NCBI GenBank assembly: GCA_030267965.1
Contig: BRYA01000171.1
Coordinates: forward strand, 9,869-73,868
Origin: Triparma columacea
Lineage: Eukaryota > Sar > Bolidophyceae > Parmales > Triparmaceae
Reading direction: 5' to 3'
DNA length: 64,000 bases
The stretch's first letter is position 1. Every line of letters starts with the position of its first letter. The translations under genes were made by a program, and so were the position numbers. The notes beneath the pieces are model-generated. The model ran no database searches. It saw only the letters and a list, made by a program, of their open reading frames with translations, and was not told the DNA's origin. Below are positions 44,874 to 57,175 of the stretch, one piece after another.

Positions 44874-47800
44874 ATGCCGCTTCGCGAGATCAATAACTTG
44901 GCTGGTCTCCTTGCATGGAGCCCAATTGGAAGCAGCGATTTACGAAGTGTAGTGGCCGTGGGCACAAAAGGTGAGGTTTGAAGGGCAGAAAAGGCCCCAT
45001 AAGATGCCCGCGGGCAAGGACTTGGGGATGTCATTTCCTACCCACAGGAGCGCACTTGACTTGATTCGTACAAGAACTTAGATAGTTAGGCCACTACCTA
45101 CGTCAGTTTCTCTACTAGCTATCTATTAAAAAAGCAAAAAAGCGAGAAAATCTAAAATGATCAAACGATCGTCGAACGCCCCCCTGAGAAATCAAAATTA
45201 GACCATCAATATGCTGCCCAGAAAGCATTTTTATCCCGGACCTCACTGGAATACTCATGTTAAATCAATAACTCCCCCCATTACTTACCATTTCCCTTCT
45301 CCCTCACCTTTTCCCCCCTCCCCCTCCCCCCCCCCCGTAGACTCTGGATCGATAGGCTTTGACGACTACGGAGGCGACCTCGAGCTGTACGACCTATGTC
45401 TCAACCAGGGAACCTCTTCCTCCACCCCCGAGGTGAAATCCCTGGGCAGTGTGAAAACCTCGTCTAGATTCGCCTCCATCTCCTGGAGTCCAATGACCAG
45501 CAAGCAGCAGGAGTTCCCCATGGGACTCATTGCAGGTGGGATGCTCGACGGTACGGTGAACATCTGGGACCCTGCCCGGTTGGCCAACGGTCACGAGCAG
45601 CCCCAGCTCACCAGCATCAACAAGCACACAGGGGGTGCCGTGGCTGGCCTTCAGTTTAACCCCCATCCCGCCAGTAGCCACCTCCTGGCTAGTGGAGGCA
45701 GTGACGGGGAGGTCTATATTATGTCGCTCGAGAACCCCCAGACCCCCAACGTCTTTGTCCCTGCCCCCCCCCCCAACCAGACGAAGCACACTGGCGAGAT
45801 CTCCAAGATCGCTTGGAACACGCAGGTCGCTCACATTGTGGCCTCGGCGTCCAACAACGGGAGCGCGATCGTCTGGGACTTGAGGCAGAAGAAGCCCTGG
45901 TGCGAGCTGAGGGAGGCCAACAGGTCCCCCATTAGCGACATTTGCTGGAACCCCACCGAGGGCCTCCACTTGATCACTGCCTCCAGCGACGACGCCAACC
46001 CAGTCGTGAAGCTTTGGGACCTCCGCGCCTCCACCACCATGCCCCTCGCCACCCTCCAGGGCCACACCCAGGGTATTCTCGGGGTTAGCTGGTGCCCCCA
46101 TGACCCGAGGCTGCTCATGAGCACAGGGAAGGACAACAAGACCATAATGTGGGACCTCTTCAGCTTGAAGGCCATCGCCGAGCTCCCCAGCGGGGTAGAG
46201 GCAGAGGCCGCACCATCTGGAGGAAACGCGAACAGCATCGGAGGGGGGGCGTTCGGGGGCATGGGAGCGAGCCAACAGAAGAGGTACGACATACAGTGGT
46301 CGCCGCATTGCCGGGGGGTGCTAGCGACGTGCTCGTTTGACAGGAAGGTCCAGGCGCACTCGGTCGTAGGGGCGGGGCAGGCGTCTGGGAAGGCGCCGAA
46401 GTGGCTCCAGAGGCCGGCGGGCGTTACCACGGGGTTCGGGGGGAAGATCGTTAAGTTTAACTCCGCCCTCAAGACAGGAGTAGCTATCGAAAGGATGGTA
46501 GAGGAGGTGAGAATGGATGAGAAGTGAAAATATGTCGCAACGAGGAACGAAGCGACGACATTAATGCACTACAGAACCTTCCCGCTCGCCGCTCAATTCT
46601 TACCTATTAATGCAACCTTCGCTCATCTCTTCGCTCTTCGCTCACCACAGCCCGTCCTCAAGGCGGCGAGTGAATACTTCGAGGGCATGATGGCCAACAA
46701 GGACTACAAGGGATTCTGCGAGACCAAGATCGCAAACTCACAGAGCGAGAAGGAGAGGCAGGTTTGGGGTTTTATGAGCCTCATCTTCGAGAATAACGCA
46801 CGGGAGCAGCTCGTTCAGTACCTTGGGTTCGACTCAGAGGCCATCAGTAGGATCGCCACCGAGCTTGACCCTTCATCGGACATATCGGGCGGGATTAAGG
46901 AGAGCAAGATGGGAAAAATGGCTGAGGACGCAGTGTCCAAGGCCCTACTCGTAGGAAACTTCGAGGCGGCGGTCGAGTGCTGCGTCAAGAACGGGCAGCT
47001 GGCTGACGCGCTCATCTTGAGCAGCTGCGGGGGGGTAGAATTGTGGCAGAAGGCCCAGGCAATGTACTTTGAGCGGGAGGCCTCGTCCAGGCCCTATTTG
47101 AACATCGTCAACGCGGTCATTAACAACACGCTCTCGGACCTGGTGGGAAAATCTGATCTTAGCAATTGGCGAGAGACCCTCGCCATCCTTAGCACCTACG
47201 GCAAGAGCGAGGAGTTCCCAGGTCTGTGCGAAGCGCTCGGGGCTCGTCTGCAGGAGGCCGGCGACATGGACTCTGCGACCCTGTGCTTCATGTCTGCCCT
47301 GAATATCCCGAAAACTGTGGCCTTCTGGAAGGCCGAGCTCGACCAGGCCCTCGGAATGGGGGACAATATCATGGCCCTGCACACCTTCATCGAGAAGGTC
47401 ACGGTCTTCAGCCAGATGCAGGCAGGGTTCACTTTCCCCGAGGACGTGCAGGAGATGTTTACCCAGTATGCGGAGGCCTTGGCGAACCAGGGCTTGGGCA
47501 CCATTGCAATGAAATATGCTACCAGCCAGAGCCAAGACTGCGCGGAGCTTAGGGACAGGCTCTGGAACGGCGCCGACGACAAGAGGGCGGCCGGGAGGCA
47601 GCCGGGGTTCCCGTGGGGGAAGGTGAATGTGGGGATTAGCCCGGCGGCCGGAGGAGTCGCGAAACCGGTGGCACAGCAGCAGCAGGGAGGGGGGGGATAT
47701 GGGCAAGGGCAGGCACAGGGGGGGTATGGACAGCAGCAACAACGGGTGCAGCAGCAGCAGCAGCAACAGCCGCAGCAGCAGCAGCAGCAGGTTCAACAAC

Positions 47801-48606
47801 AACACCAACACCACAATCAACAACAAACTCAACAACAACAGCAGCCCCAGACCAATCCCGCCAACCACGGCCTCCCGCCTGGGTGGCTCGCCATGCAAGA
47901 CCCAGGAAGTGGGCGGACTTACTACGCGAACCAGCAGACTGGTGCTACCACATGGGACCCCCCTCCCATGCCTATCCCTGCCGCCCCGGTGCCCCAACCC
48001 AAAGTTATGCAACCCCCCAATCCATCCCAACAGGCCAACTTATCCACCCCGACAAAACCAACCTTCAGCAGCCAGAACCTCGCAAACAAGTACGGAGACG
48101 GCTTCGTATCCTCCGCCTCCAACCCAGAGCTCGCAGCACAGTACGGGAACATCGGTACAGCCAACCCTTACAACGGAGCGGCTAGGCCCGCGGGCGCCAA
48201 CGTGGCGGGGAGCAGCACCGGCACACCACACCAGGTCCCTACGCAGGCCACCGCAGAACCTGTGCCGCAGGTACAGGAGATTCCCCCGGAGCTCATGACT
48301 GTGGTGAACGGTCTGAAGGGGCTTATTGGGTCGCTCGAGGGGGCACAGCTCGCCATGCCTGAGAGGAAGCAACTGGGGGAGATCAGCAAGGGGTGCGAGA
48401 TCCTCTTCGTTAAGCTCGCCACTCCTAACGCCATAGACCCTGACACGGCGGAGAAGCTGCAGACGCTAGTTGCTGCACTGCAAAACAGAGACTACGCCAC
48501 GGCCGGGAACATGAGCACGCTTTTAGCTAATAGCGTCTGGAGACAGCACAAGGACTTTTTGAAGGGGATCAAGTACCTGATACAGTTGGCGGGGAAGAAA
48601 CTGTAG
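44874..48606 (+). CDS. SEC31: Sec31, COPII outer coat protein, with inserted WW domain (1072 aa)
   Basis: Exons 44874-44970, 45341-46506 and 46651-48606 join in frame. Sec31 with Sec13 forms the outer cage of COPII vesicles leaving the ER. Exon 1 encodes the typical start MPLREINNLAGLLAWSP. Residues ~35-415 are WD repeats (VNIWDP, SAIVWDLRQKK, VKLWDLR, TIMWDLF). Exon 3 has the helical ACE1-like solenoid (about 425-740) with NREYFE-type helices. A Gln-rich tract (about 770-825) follows. Unusually, a complete WW domain sits next (about 828-862: LPPGWLAMQD..RTYYANQQTGATTWDPP). The C-terminal ~110 residues are the conserved helical Sec31 end. WW domains bind Pro-rich peptides; I know of none in yeast or human Sec31. 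Intron 2 is introner-like. Its 3' end faces the H2A 3' end. Confidence 0.9.
46507..46650 (+). repeat. Introner-like intron in Sec31
   Basis: This 144-nt intron starts GTGAGAATGGATGAGAAGTG, has TATTAATGCAACC, and carries two CTTCGCTC blocks before CACCACAG. The donor side matches the ferlin and phosphatase introns almost base for base. Confidence 0.6.
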
Positions 48607-48917
48607 AGAGAGCGGGGGACGAGGAGTTGACTGGTGGGATTAACAAGAAGCTAAAGCAACGACCTTTAAACAAAAACAGTAGAGTGCTTCGTTTCTCTCT
48701 ACACAACATAACATCCTTTATTTAGTTTATCACCCCTCACTCCACAAACAGAAAACCACCCTCTTATACCCCCCCCCGACCCCATTCATCCCTGACTACG
48801 CTTGCACTGTCTTTGTTTCGTTTGGGTGGATATTATGATATCCAGTTTGGTTATTTTTTATGGTATTTTTGTTTATATTTCACGAACGTCAACGCTCAAA
48901 GCAGCAAGAGTAAATAT
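48607..48917. other. Convergent 3' region of Sec31 and H2A
   Basis: This 311-bp gap lies between two facing stop codons. The H2A half contains the histone 3' hairpin (48828-48843) and AACAAAGA element (48810-48817). The Sec31 half shows an A-rich stretch near 48640-48690 and nothing recognised. Confidence 0.5.
48810..48843 (-). terminator. Histone-type 3' hairpin and downstream element of H2A
   Basis: On the minus strand the hairpin is GGATAT-CATA-ATATCC (48843-48828), 75 nt after the stop. It is preceded by CCAAACT and followed by ACCCAAAC. Exactly 10 nt past the stem is AACAAAGA (48817-48810). The stem differs from the other three copies at two base pairs, both kept paired. Confidence 0.8.
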
Positions 48918-49473
48918 TTACTCGGACTTCTTGGGGAGAAGGACGGCGTGGATGTTGGGGAGGACACCTCCGGCAGCGATGGTGACTCCGCCGAGGAGCT
49001 TGTTGAGTTCCTCGTCGTTCTTGACAGCAAGAGTGATGTGCCTGGGGATGATCCTGGACTTCTTGTTGTCGCGGGCGGCGTTTCCAGCGAGCTCGAGGAT
49101 CTCAGCGGTAAGGTACTCGAGGACGGCGGCGCAGTAGACTCCGGCTCCGACTCCAACACGCTTGGCGTATCCACCCTGCTTGAGGTACCTGGCAACACGA
49201 GCGACGGGGAACGCAAGTCCAGCCTTTGAGGAGGAGCTCACACTCTTTCCACTTCCACGGCCTCCCTTTCCTTTTCCTTTTCCTGCGATAGGATGGAAGA
49301 TGAGAGTGAGTAATTTGGTGGAAAGGCTCAAAATTCGTTGGTGAGAAGAGGTCGACTCGTGCCGATGATGAAAAATGAACCTTAAAGCATCATCGTAGAA
49401 ATAAAATGTTATATTTGCGTATATGATAGTACTAAGAGAGTCTAAGAAACAATTTGGACGACGTACCTGACAT
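48918..49473 (-). CDS. H2A: Histone H2A (123 aa)
   Basis: Coding sequence joins 49467-49473 and 48918-49282. The first coding exon is only ATGTCAG, with donor GTACGT and a 184-nt intron in phase 1, and it yields the canonical start [15 protein letters not shown]. The histone fold follows ([24 protein letters not shown] is recognisable in two parts, with the acidic patch region [11 protein letters not shown] and [10 protein letters not shown]). The tail ends PKKSE and lacks the SQ phosphorylation motif of H2A.X, so this is a canonical-type H2A. It is divergent from H2B, with about 340 bp between the start codons. The donor and tiny exon are the same design as in H4. Confidence 0.92.
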
Positions 49474-49811
49474 GATTAAGTAGTTTTTTTGTTGATAAAA
49501 TTGAGGGTCGAACCCCAAAATTCAAGAACCAGAATATTCTGCGACTTCACGGAGCGAACCAGAATATTCTGCGACTTCACGCGAGATTTGTGTTGCATTC
49601 TTATCCTCCGTCTGATCAAAATTAATTATGTAAGTCTTATGCAGAAACATGGTCATAGAGGCGAATCGACCCGCTCTGTCCTTTCCTTGTGTATCGAAGG
49701 TGGCGCGGAGAAGGTTTAATCGCACGCCGTGCGTCTTATGGACTTCAAAAATGTCATCTCACCCCAAGTCTCGATTTCCCTCCCTTCTTCTCCCCCTGTT
49801 TTTGTAGTAAA
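49474..49811. promoter_or_regulatory. Bidirectional H2A/H2B promoter
   Basis: This 338-bp region lies between divergent H2A and H2B. It contains a 30-bp tandem repeat with the palindrome AGAATATTCT (49526-49581). A possible 5' UTR intron acceptor (TTTGTAG) lies just before the H2B ATG. Confidence 0.55.
49526..49581. repeat. 30-bp tandem repeat with palindrome in the H2A/H2B promoter
   Basis: GAACCAGAATATTCTGCGAC begins each unit, at 49526 and at 49556. Each unit includes the perfect 10-bp palindrome AGAATATTCT and then TTCACG. The location between divergent histone genes suggests a regulatory site shared by both. Confidence 0.8.
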
Positions 49812-50162
49812 ATGGCTAAGACTCCCAGCAAGAAATCAGCAAAGGGCGCCAAGAAGGGCGGTGCCACCAAGAAGAAGAAGAAGAGGACCGAGTCCTACAG
49901 CTCCTACATCTACAAGGTGCTCAAGCAGGTCCACCCCGACACTGGAATCTCCAAGAAGGGAATGTCCGTCATGAACTCTTTCATCAACGACACCTTCGAG
50001 CGCATCGCCACTGAGGCCGGAAAGCTCTGCAAGTACTCCAAGAAGGCTACCCTTTCCTCCAGGGAGATTCAGACTGCCGTCAGGCTCTGCCTTCCCGGGG
50101 AGCTCGCCAAGCACGCCGTCAGTGAGGGCACCAAGGCCGTCACCAAGTTCTCCTCCGCTTAA
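49812..50162 (+). CDS. H2B: Histone H2B (116 aa)
   Basis: The start is the ATG at 49812, giving [17 protein letters not shown], a Lys-rich tail. The fold is canonical: [17 protein letters not shown], then [17 protein letters not shown] and the C-terminal helix [19 protein letters not shown]2B pairs with H2A in the nucleosome. The coding part has no intron, although a TTTGTAG acceptor-like site just before the ATG suggests the 5' UTR may be spliced. An upstream open frame exists but is not histone-like. Codons are strongly C/G-ending, as in the other histones. Its 3' region holds the shared hairpin at 50247 and faces the H4 3' end. Confidence 0.95.
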   Translation: MAKTPSKKSAKGAKKGGATKKKKKRTESYSSYIYKVLKQVHPDTGISKKGMSVMNSFINDTFERIATEAGKLCKYSKKATLSSREIQTAVRLCLPGELAKHAVSEGTKAVTKFSSA

Positions 50163-50246
50163 ATGCTTTACAGTGTTCAAGCGTTGCGGTAACGCGACGT
50201 CACGTCTTTCTATAAACAAAAAAAAATCATAAAAATATACAAAACT

Positions 50247-50280
50247 GGGAATCATAATTCCCACCCTTACTAAACAAAGA
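50247..50280 (+). terminator. Histone-type 3' hairpin and downstream element of H2B
   Basis: The hairpin GGGAAT-CATA-ATTCCC (50247-50262) lies 84 nt after the stop, preceded by CAAAACT and followed by ACCC. AACAAAGA (50273-50280) starts exactly 10 nt after the stem. Confidence 0.85.
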
Positions 50281-50544
50281 TCCAATCGGAGGGCGGGATG
50301 GGGTGGGGGGGGGGTGATAAATAAGTATAATAAACTGCCTGTTGATGTACGATTCACGCGCTAAAACTTATTCTTACAGGTTGTAAAAACCTATCATGAC
50401 AAAACCCTTCTCGGTCAACACCCACTTTCCTGCGATACCGTAAAAGAAGAGCCGTTCCATCGTAGTGCAACAATAACAACTTAGTTTGAATCCTCCCCTC
50501 CTATCCCCGACCACTTTCAACCACGTGTGTAGCATCTGTATCTG

Positions 50545-50578
50545 TCTTTGTTTGGTATGGGTGGGAATAATGATTCCC
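50545..50578 (-). terminator. Histone-type 3' hairpin and downstream element of H4
   Basis: On the minus strand the hairpin is GGGAAT-CATT-ATTCCC (50578-50563), 87 nt after the stop, preceded by CAAAACT and followed by ACCCATACC. AACAAAGA (50552-50545) again starts 10 nt past the stem. Confidence 0.85.
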
Positions 50579-50665
50579 AGTTTTGTTTATTTTTCTGGTA
50601 TTTTTTTGTTTTATAAGTTGTGTACGAAGTACGAAAGTCAAATCGTCGCGCAGAAGCGAGAGTAT

Positions 50666-52153
<1,488 letters not shown>

Positions 52154-52542
52154 ATTGCTTCCTAGTTCCTTCGCGATAGTTGCCCAGTAATGGGAAATTG
52201 TCGAGGGGGGACAAAGGCAGCGATTGGTCACTGATCGTACAACATATACCAAGAAAAAAATCCATAAAAAATAAAACAAAACTGGGAATCATTATTCCCA
52301 CCCAAACGTAACAAAGAACCAAGCAATGGACAATGGTGTTGAGGAGGGGAGAGGGGGGTGGTCGTAGCAATAAATTAGACGTCGTGTTGTTGAAGTGCAA
52401 AGGAAAAGAAAAGTTGGAAATGTCAAATCTTGATGTGTACATTTTACCATCTCCTACAAACAACACCTTATCACCTTCTCCACCCCTACCCTCCCTTTAC
52501 CATTATACCCCCCAATCCGTCCCCCCATTCCGCCCCCCCAAA
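52154..52542. other. Region between H3 and the CLU gene
   Basis: This 389-bp gap holds the H3 3' hairpin and downstream element, then the presumed promoter of the CLU gene. An open frame from an ATG at 52333 runs into the CLU coding sequence; I judge it upstream noise, but it could extend the protein by 70 residues. Confidence 0.4.
52284..52317 (+). terminator. Histone-type 3' hairpin and downstream element of H3
   Basis: The hairpin GGGAAT-CATT-ATTCCC (52284-52299) lies 130 nt after the stop, preceded by CAAAACT and followed by ACCCAAAC. AACAAAGA (52310-52317) starts exactly 10 nt after the stem. Confidence 0.85.
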
Positions 52543-55500
52543 ATGCGTCCCTCTCCCCAAACACCAAAATCCCCCACCCCCCCCACGGATCCTTCTCTAA
52601 CTTCCACCCTCTCCACCCTGTCCCGCCATCAGCTCGAGTCCGCGCTCGTCCAGGTCCACTCCTCTCTCTCACGTCTTGGTTCTCCAAACTCCGCCTCCAC
52701 ACCTCCACCCTCCGTTGATGAAGAATACCCCCCCCCCCCAACACTATCTTCCATCTCAAGCCAGAGCTCCTACAATATACCAACGACTCTTGTACCGGAG
52801 GCTCTCCGTTCTCAGCGCACCTCAACCTCAACCATGCCCTTCGGATCGACCCACATGCTCGACTGGAACACGCGGTATCAGCTCCTCGTGAGGGGTGGGG
52901 ACGACAAGAAGCTTGTTAGGTTGGTCGAGGAGTTCGAGTACATCGCCACGACGTACGCCAAGGTTTTAGTTGAGGAGAGGGGGATGCCCATCGAACAGAG
53001 GACTTTCACACCATTGAGCGCAGCGGGGGGTATGGCGGGAGGAGAGAAGTATTTGGTGCATGGTGAGTGGGGAACACCCACCCAATGACGCTGGATTTGT
53101 TTAAGGACCAACCCCAAGGCCAAGACTTACCTCATCTAACTCCCCCCCCCCCTCAGGTATCCTCTTCAAATTCGCGATAGACACAAACTTAATATACGGG
53201 GGATCTCCACCCCAGAAAGCTGCGGGATGGGAGCGCAAGGGCATGGATGCTCTCCGCGATTCCGTCGGCCTAAAGTCCGGGGTCGGGGGCTGCAAGCGTT
53301 ACTACGACGCCAAGGCAGCCGGTGCGGGGAACAAGCTGCATTTCCCCCTCGCCGTAACTCTAGATTACCTAGGGCATAGGCTGACGGCAACCAGTTTGCT
53401 CCCGGTTAACGGGGACACGCTCGTGCACGGAATTTCAAACGCCAGAGAGTTGGCGGTTCGGGGAGTTCGGGATGGGGGCGCGTGCAAGGTACTGCTTGAC
53501 AAGGTGGCGGAGAGGTGAGAAATGGGTGGCAACAAAATTTTTACCCGTATCACGTTTATGATGCTCGTTTCGCAAACGGGATTGAAAATCGTATGACAGC
53601 CGCATTGCTAAGCTTCGCCCAAACGCTCGCTTTCCTCGTCGCAGGATTGGGTTGGCCAAGCACGTGGTTGGAAGGGGCTCCGTAAAGGCCGTAATAAGCC
53701 ACGCCGCCGATCTCGAGGTCCACAAGGGTACTGACGGGAGGTACTACGCCTTGGATACTGCTAGGGTACTGCCGCCGAGATTCCCGTTCGGTGGGGAGGG
53801 GGGGACACAGAGGACGCTAACAGAGGTGAGAATAGACGAGTCAAGACTTTCCACTTCCATCCATAGTTGTCACCCATTCTTATCCCATCTCCTTTGCGAC
53901 TCGCTTCGCTCGTCGTAGCTGTTTAGGGCAGAGTTTTGCAGGAGGATCAAGGGGGGTCTGAGCAGCGATGGAATGAGTGGGTTCACCCACCCTGACGACA
54001 GGGAGAAGGGTCGAAAGAGGATCAGGGACGCCACGGTATTCTTGGAGGACGAACTAGTTCCGTTGGTCGCCAAGAACTTAGACGGGGCACACGGAGGGGT
54101 TAAGCGGCTAGGTGGCCGACACTTTGCCAAGGCCATGGTGGAGAGAGTGGAGGACGTGCTGCTCACACTGCACAGGTGCGGCCTCAATTACCAGCACCTT
54201 GGCCTCGTTAGGGCAAAAAGCGAGGACGAAAATCTTAGGGATCTGCTCTTGGCTGAGATGATTGCCAGGGTGGGGAAGGAGGACGTCAGGGAAATGTGGA
54301 GGGATAGGGGAGAGGGTGTGAAGCTCCCAGGTCGCAGGGCTTACACGGTCGGTTTGGTCGAGGTGAGCCGTGAAGATGAAGGAGAAGAGGAATGCACGCA
54401 AGCACTAACGTATCAACCTTACTACCTCGCAGTACCTGAACAAACTGCTGGCTCTCCACGACAAGAAGGGCGAGGTATTTTGGGAGGGAGTCTTACAGGG
54501 TAGGATCGTCCGCAAGTACGGGACGGGCGTATTTGAGGAGGACCACAATAAATATCGCAACGACCCTGGGGAAAACTGGGACGTAGGCACAGGCATGAGG
54601 GGGAGAATGGACAAGTACATGGGTTACGTTTACTTGAGAATTGTGGAAATGTTGGAGCTTAGGATAAGGCACAACACCAACAGTTGGCTAATGGCCTGCT
54701 GCAAGGAGGGGCCGGGTTGGCCGGGGGTAGGGGCCATCTTGAGTGTAGAGGACGTTGAGGGTTTGGGAGTCAAGGTCAAGAGGGCTGGATTTATGGAGGC
54801 AGCCGTCGGAGGGAAGTTGCTAAAGGAGGCCAGGGAGGAGGGCGGGGTCGGGTATAGTAACAGTGGCGGTCAAGGCAGCGTCGGGCGCAGCGCCCTACGC
54901 TGGGCCCGCGCCGTACAGGGTCTCCGCAAATCTTTGGGCTGCAACTCTGCTGGCGGCGAGGGGTATTTTAGGTTGGCGTACGGTTTGATCAGGATGCTAG
55001 AGTGGGGGGGTGGCGATGATGATGGGAGTAGCTTGGTCGAGGCGGCAGCAAGGAGAGTTTGGGAGGGAATGCAGTGCGTCATTGAGAGACATGAAATGGG
55101 ATATGCGACGGGAGTCGTTGAGGAGGAGAGGGGAGGAGAAGAGGTAGTGGGAGAGGCAGAGAGAGAGGGGAGAGTAGAGGCTGGAATAGGGGCTGAGCCG
55201 ACGGAGTCTGAATTCGGATATTATGCTCCCCCCCAACATCCTACGGAAGTTGACAGCGGCGGTAGCAACAGTGGCGACAACGATAGTGGCACTATGTACT
55301 ACAATGAAATTCGTGGAGGATCCTACGGCGGAAGGGCTTACGACGAGTTCTACGACGATCCCTACGACGATATTGCGACAGGAGAAGAGGACGCGGATGG
55401 TGACCTTGAAGATATCGCTTCGCCTTCTATGTTCCTGCACGACCCCCCACCACCGGAGGGACTAAGGGAGGGCTTCGAGGAGTACCTTGAGCTGGCAAGG

Positions 55501-57000
55501 AGGGCAGCCGAGGGAGACAGGGAAGGTGTTGCGTTGGGTCTCAACGTTTTGGGTTCCTGCCTGATGTCTCTGTGGAGGTTGGGTGCCTTGGGCGGCCCAA
55601 GTCCCTCACCGCTCCTCAGTGCCGCCTCCGCGGCCTACTCGCTGGCGTCCGACCTCGCAGGCTTCGGCAGCGGCGGAGCGGGGGGGAGAGTGAGGCGAAG
55701 TAGCCACCAGTACGACCTCGGGAGCAGCCTTGTAGGAAGCACGAGCGCGGAGAGCGCGTGCAGGAGGGCGGAGGCCCTGCTGCTACTGGCGGAGCGGGGA
55801 GGGAAGGGGAGGGAGGACAAGGTTAAGGAGGCGGAGGGCATCCTTGAGGGTTTGTGCGGGTACCTGAACCTGCAGGGTCATATTGGATCCAACGTTAACA
55901 AGGGCTTGGAGGACGAGGTTAATCGCATAGGGGAGCTCCTCAAGGCTGCCGGTAAGGTCGCCGTCAGGTTCAAAGCTGTAAACTTCTCAGGCAGGAAGAG
56001 CATCAAGGGTTCCACCCGCGCCTCTGCGATGGTCGGCGTCTCCACTGGCGTAAATAGTTCTGCCGGATTCGTCTGCCTGGCGACTTTGTCAGGCTCGGGA
56101 GGTTGCGACGGGAGGGTGTACTCCCACCTCCCGGGGGAGCAGATGTACATGGTCAAGGGGAGGTTCTCTCACCCTTCCCCGCCTGCGGTACTTGGGAGGG
56201 GGGGAATGGTCGTGTGCGAGGATGGGGAGGTCTTGGACTTCTCAAGAGGGAACGGAGGAGAGAGCAGAGGGAGCGTGGGGGGGAAGGTCAAGAGGGGCTC
56301 CCCGAGCTGCTGGATCGGGGGGGGGGGAGACGGGCGGGGTCACTTTTGCGTCGTCTCGGAAAGCAGAGTCCTCCTGTTTGACTTCAGGCCCTCAGCTCAG
56401 GTCGGTCCGGCCTTGTTTGAGCTGGACGTTCCGGGCGGCGCCACCGAGGTCCTGGACGTTCGCTGCACAGTGTCGGAGGGGGGGGGGGCGAGGCTGTCAT
56501 GCTTGCTGCTTGGAGGGGGCGGGGACGTCGAGGTTCTATCGAGTGACGCGGACAAGACGAACACGACATTGCTGGGTTCAGACCTCACTGAATTCCAAGT
56601 AAAAAGGGGTAGGTTCTCACCGACGGGCGGCTTACTTTTGACCTCGACCGACGGTAGGGCCGCCGTTGTGTCGGGATCAGGGGAGTTTTTCACCATGCTT
56701 CCTCCCGATTCTCTCCCTTTAGATTTGGGCTCCGGGGTCCTTCTACCATCCCCTCCCTCGTCTCGTTGTCCTGACGGCTGGTTTCACATTGGTTCATCCG
56801 TATCCATCACGTTCCTACCTTCTTCACCCTCCGCTTCTGTCGAGGTGAAAAGCTTCCACTACGAGACCCTGGAAGGTGAACGCGAGGGAGAAGTTATAGG
56901 CGGGGTCATTTTAGGGGCAGATCAAGGCTTAAGAGGACACATCATCGTAGGCGACGACAAGGAGGTCGACGTGGTTTCGTTCGAGGCGACGTTCGCGTGA
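52543..57000 (+). CDS. CLU-domain (TIF31/clustered mitochondria-like) protein (1356 aa)
   Basis: Exons 52543-53062, 53157-53514, 53645-53825, 53919-54362 and 54433-57000 join in frame. The CLU core spans about residues 110-420: FKFAIDTNLIYGGS, KAAGWERKGMDALRDS, then HAADLEVHKGTDGRYYALDT and the GLNYQHLGLVRA block typical of the C-terminal CLU part. CLU proteins bind mRNAs for mitochondrial proteins and keep mitochondria dispersed; here the TPR tail usual for the family is not obvious. Residues ~640-750 are acidic with Tyr/Gly/Asp repeats. The final ~400 residues contain Gly-rich beta-like blocks (ATLSGSGGCDGRVYSHLPG, GGMVVCEDGEVLDFSRG) that suggest a beta-propeller-like end, an uncommon combination. 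The N-terminal 60 residues are Ser/Pro-rich. Several introns show the shared introner motifs. Confidence 0.75.
53826..53918 (+). repeat. Introner-like intron in the CLU gene
   Basis: This 93-nt intron starts GTGAGAATAGACGAG and ends TGCGACTCGCTTCGCTCGTCGTAG when read in parts, matching the family's 5' and 3' blocks. The branch region is less clear than in other copies. Confidence 0.55.
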
Positions 57001-57175
57001 TTATCCTTTTGAGGGTGCGGAGCATCGTAGAGTAAAAAAATCGACACGTGCTTATAACAGCAGCTGTATATTGTAAATAAGGAAAATCATCTTCAATACA
57101 CCTCATTTTAGGGTAATCTCCCCTTCTCTCCCCTTTCCCTTTCCCCCTCCCCCCTTTTTAACCCAAAAAGGTAAA

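Larger units (their letters stand above)
50163..50665. other. Convergent 3' region of H2B and H4
   Basis: This 503-bp gap between facing stop codons holds both histone 3' signals, H2B at 50247-50280 and H4 at 50545-50578. Between them, 50285-50520 shows no gene, RNA or repeat that I recognise. Confidence 0.5.

Noticed and set aside
49689..49811. N-terminal extension of H2B
   Set aside because: The upstream frame has no ATG start and no histone-like sequence, and it includes a splice-acceptor-like TTTGTAG just before the true ATG.
52333..52542. Earlier start for the CLU protein at 52333
   Set aside because: It would begin 16 nt after the H3 downstream element and adds low-complexity residues only. 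The ATG at 52543 is preferred, though not proven.
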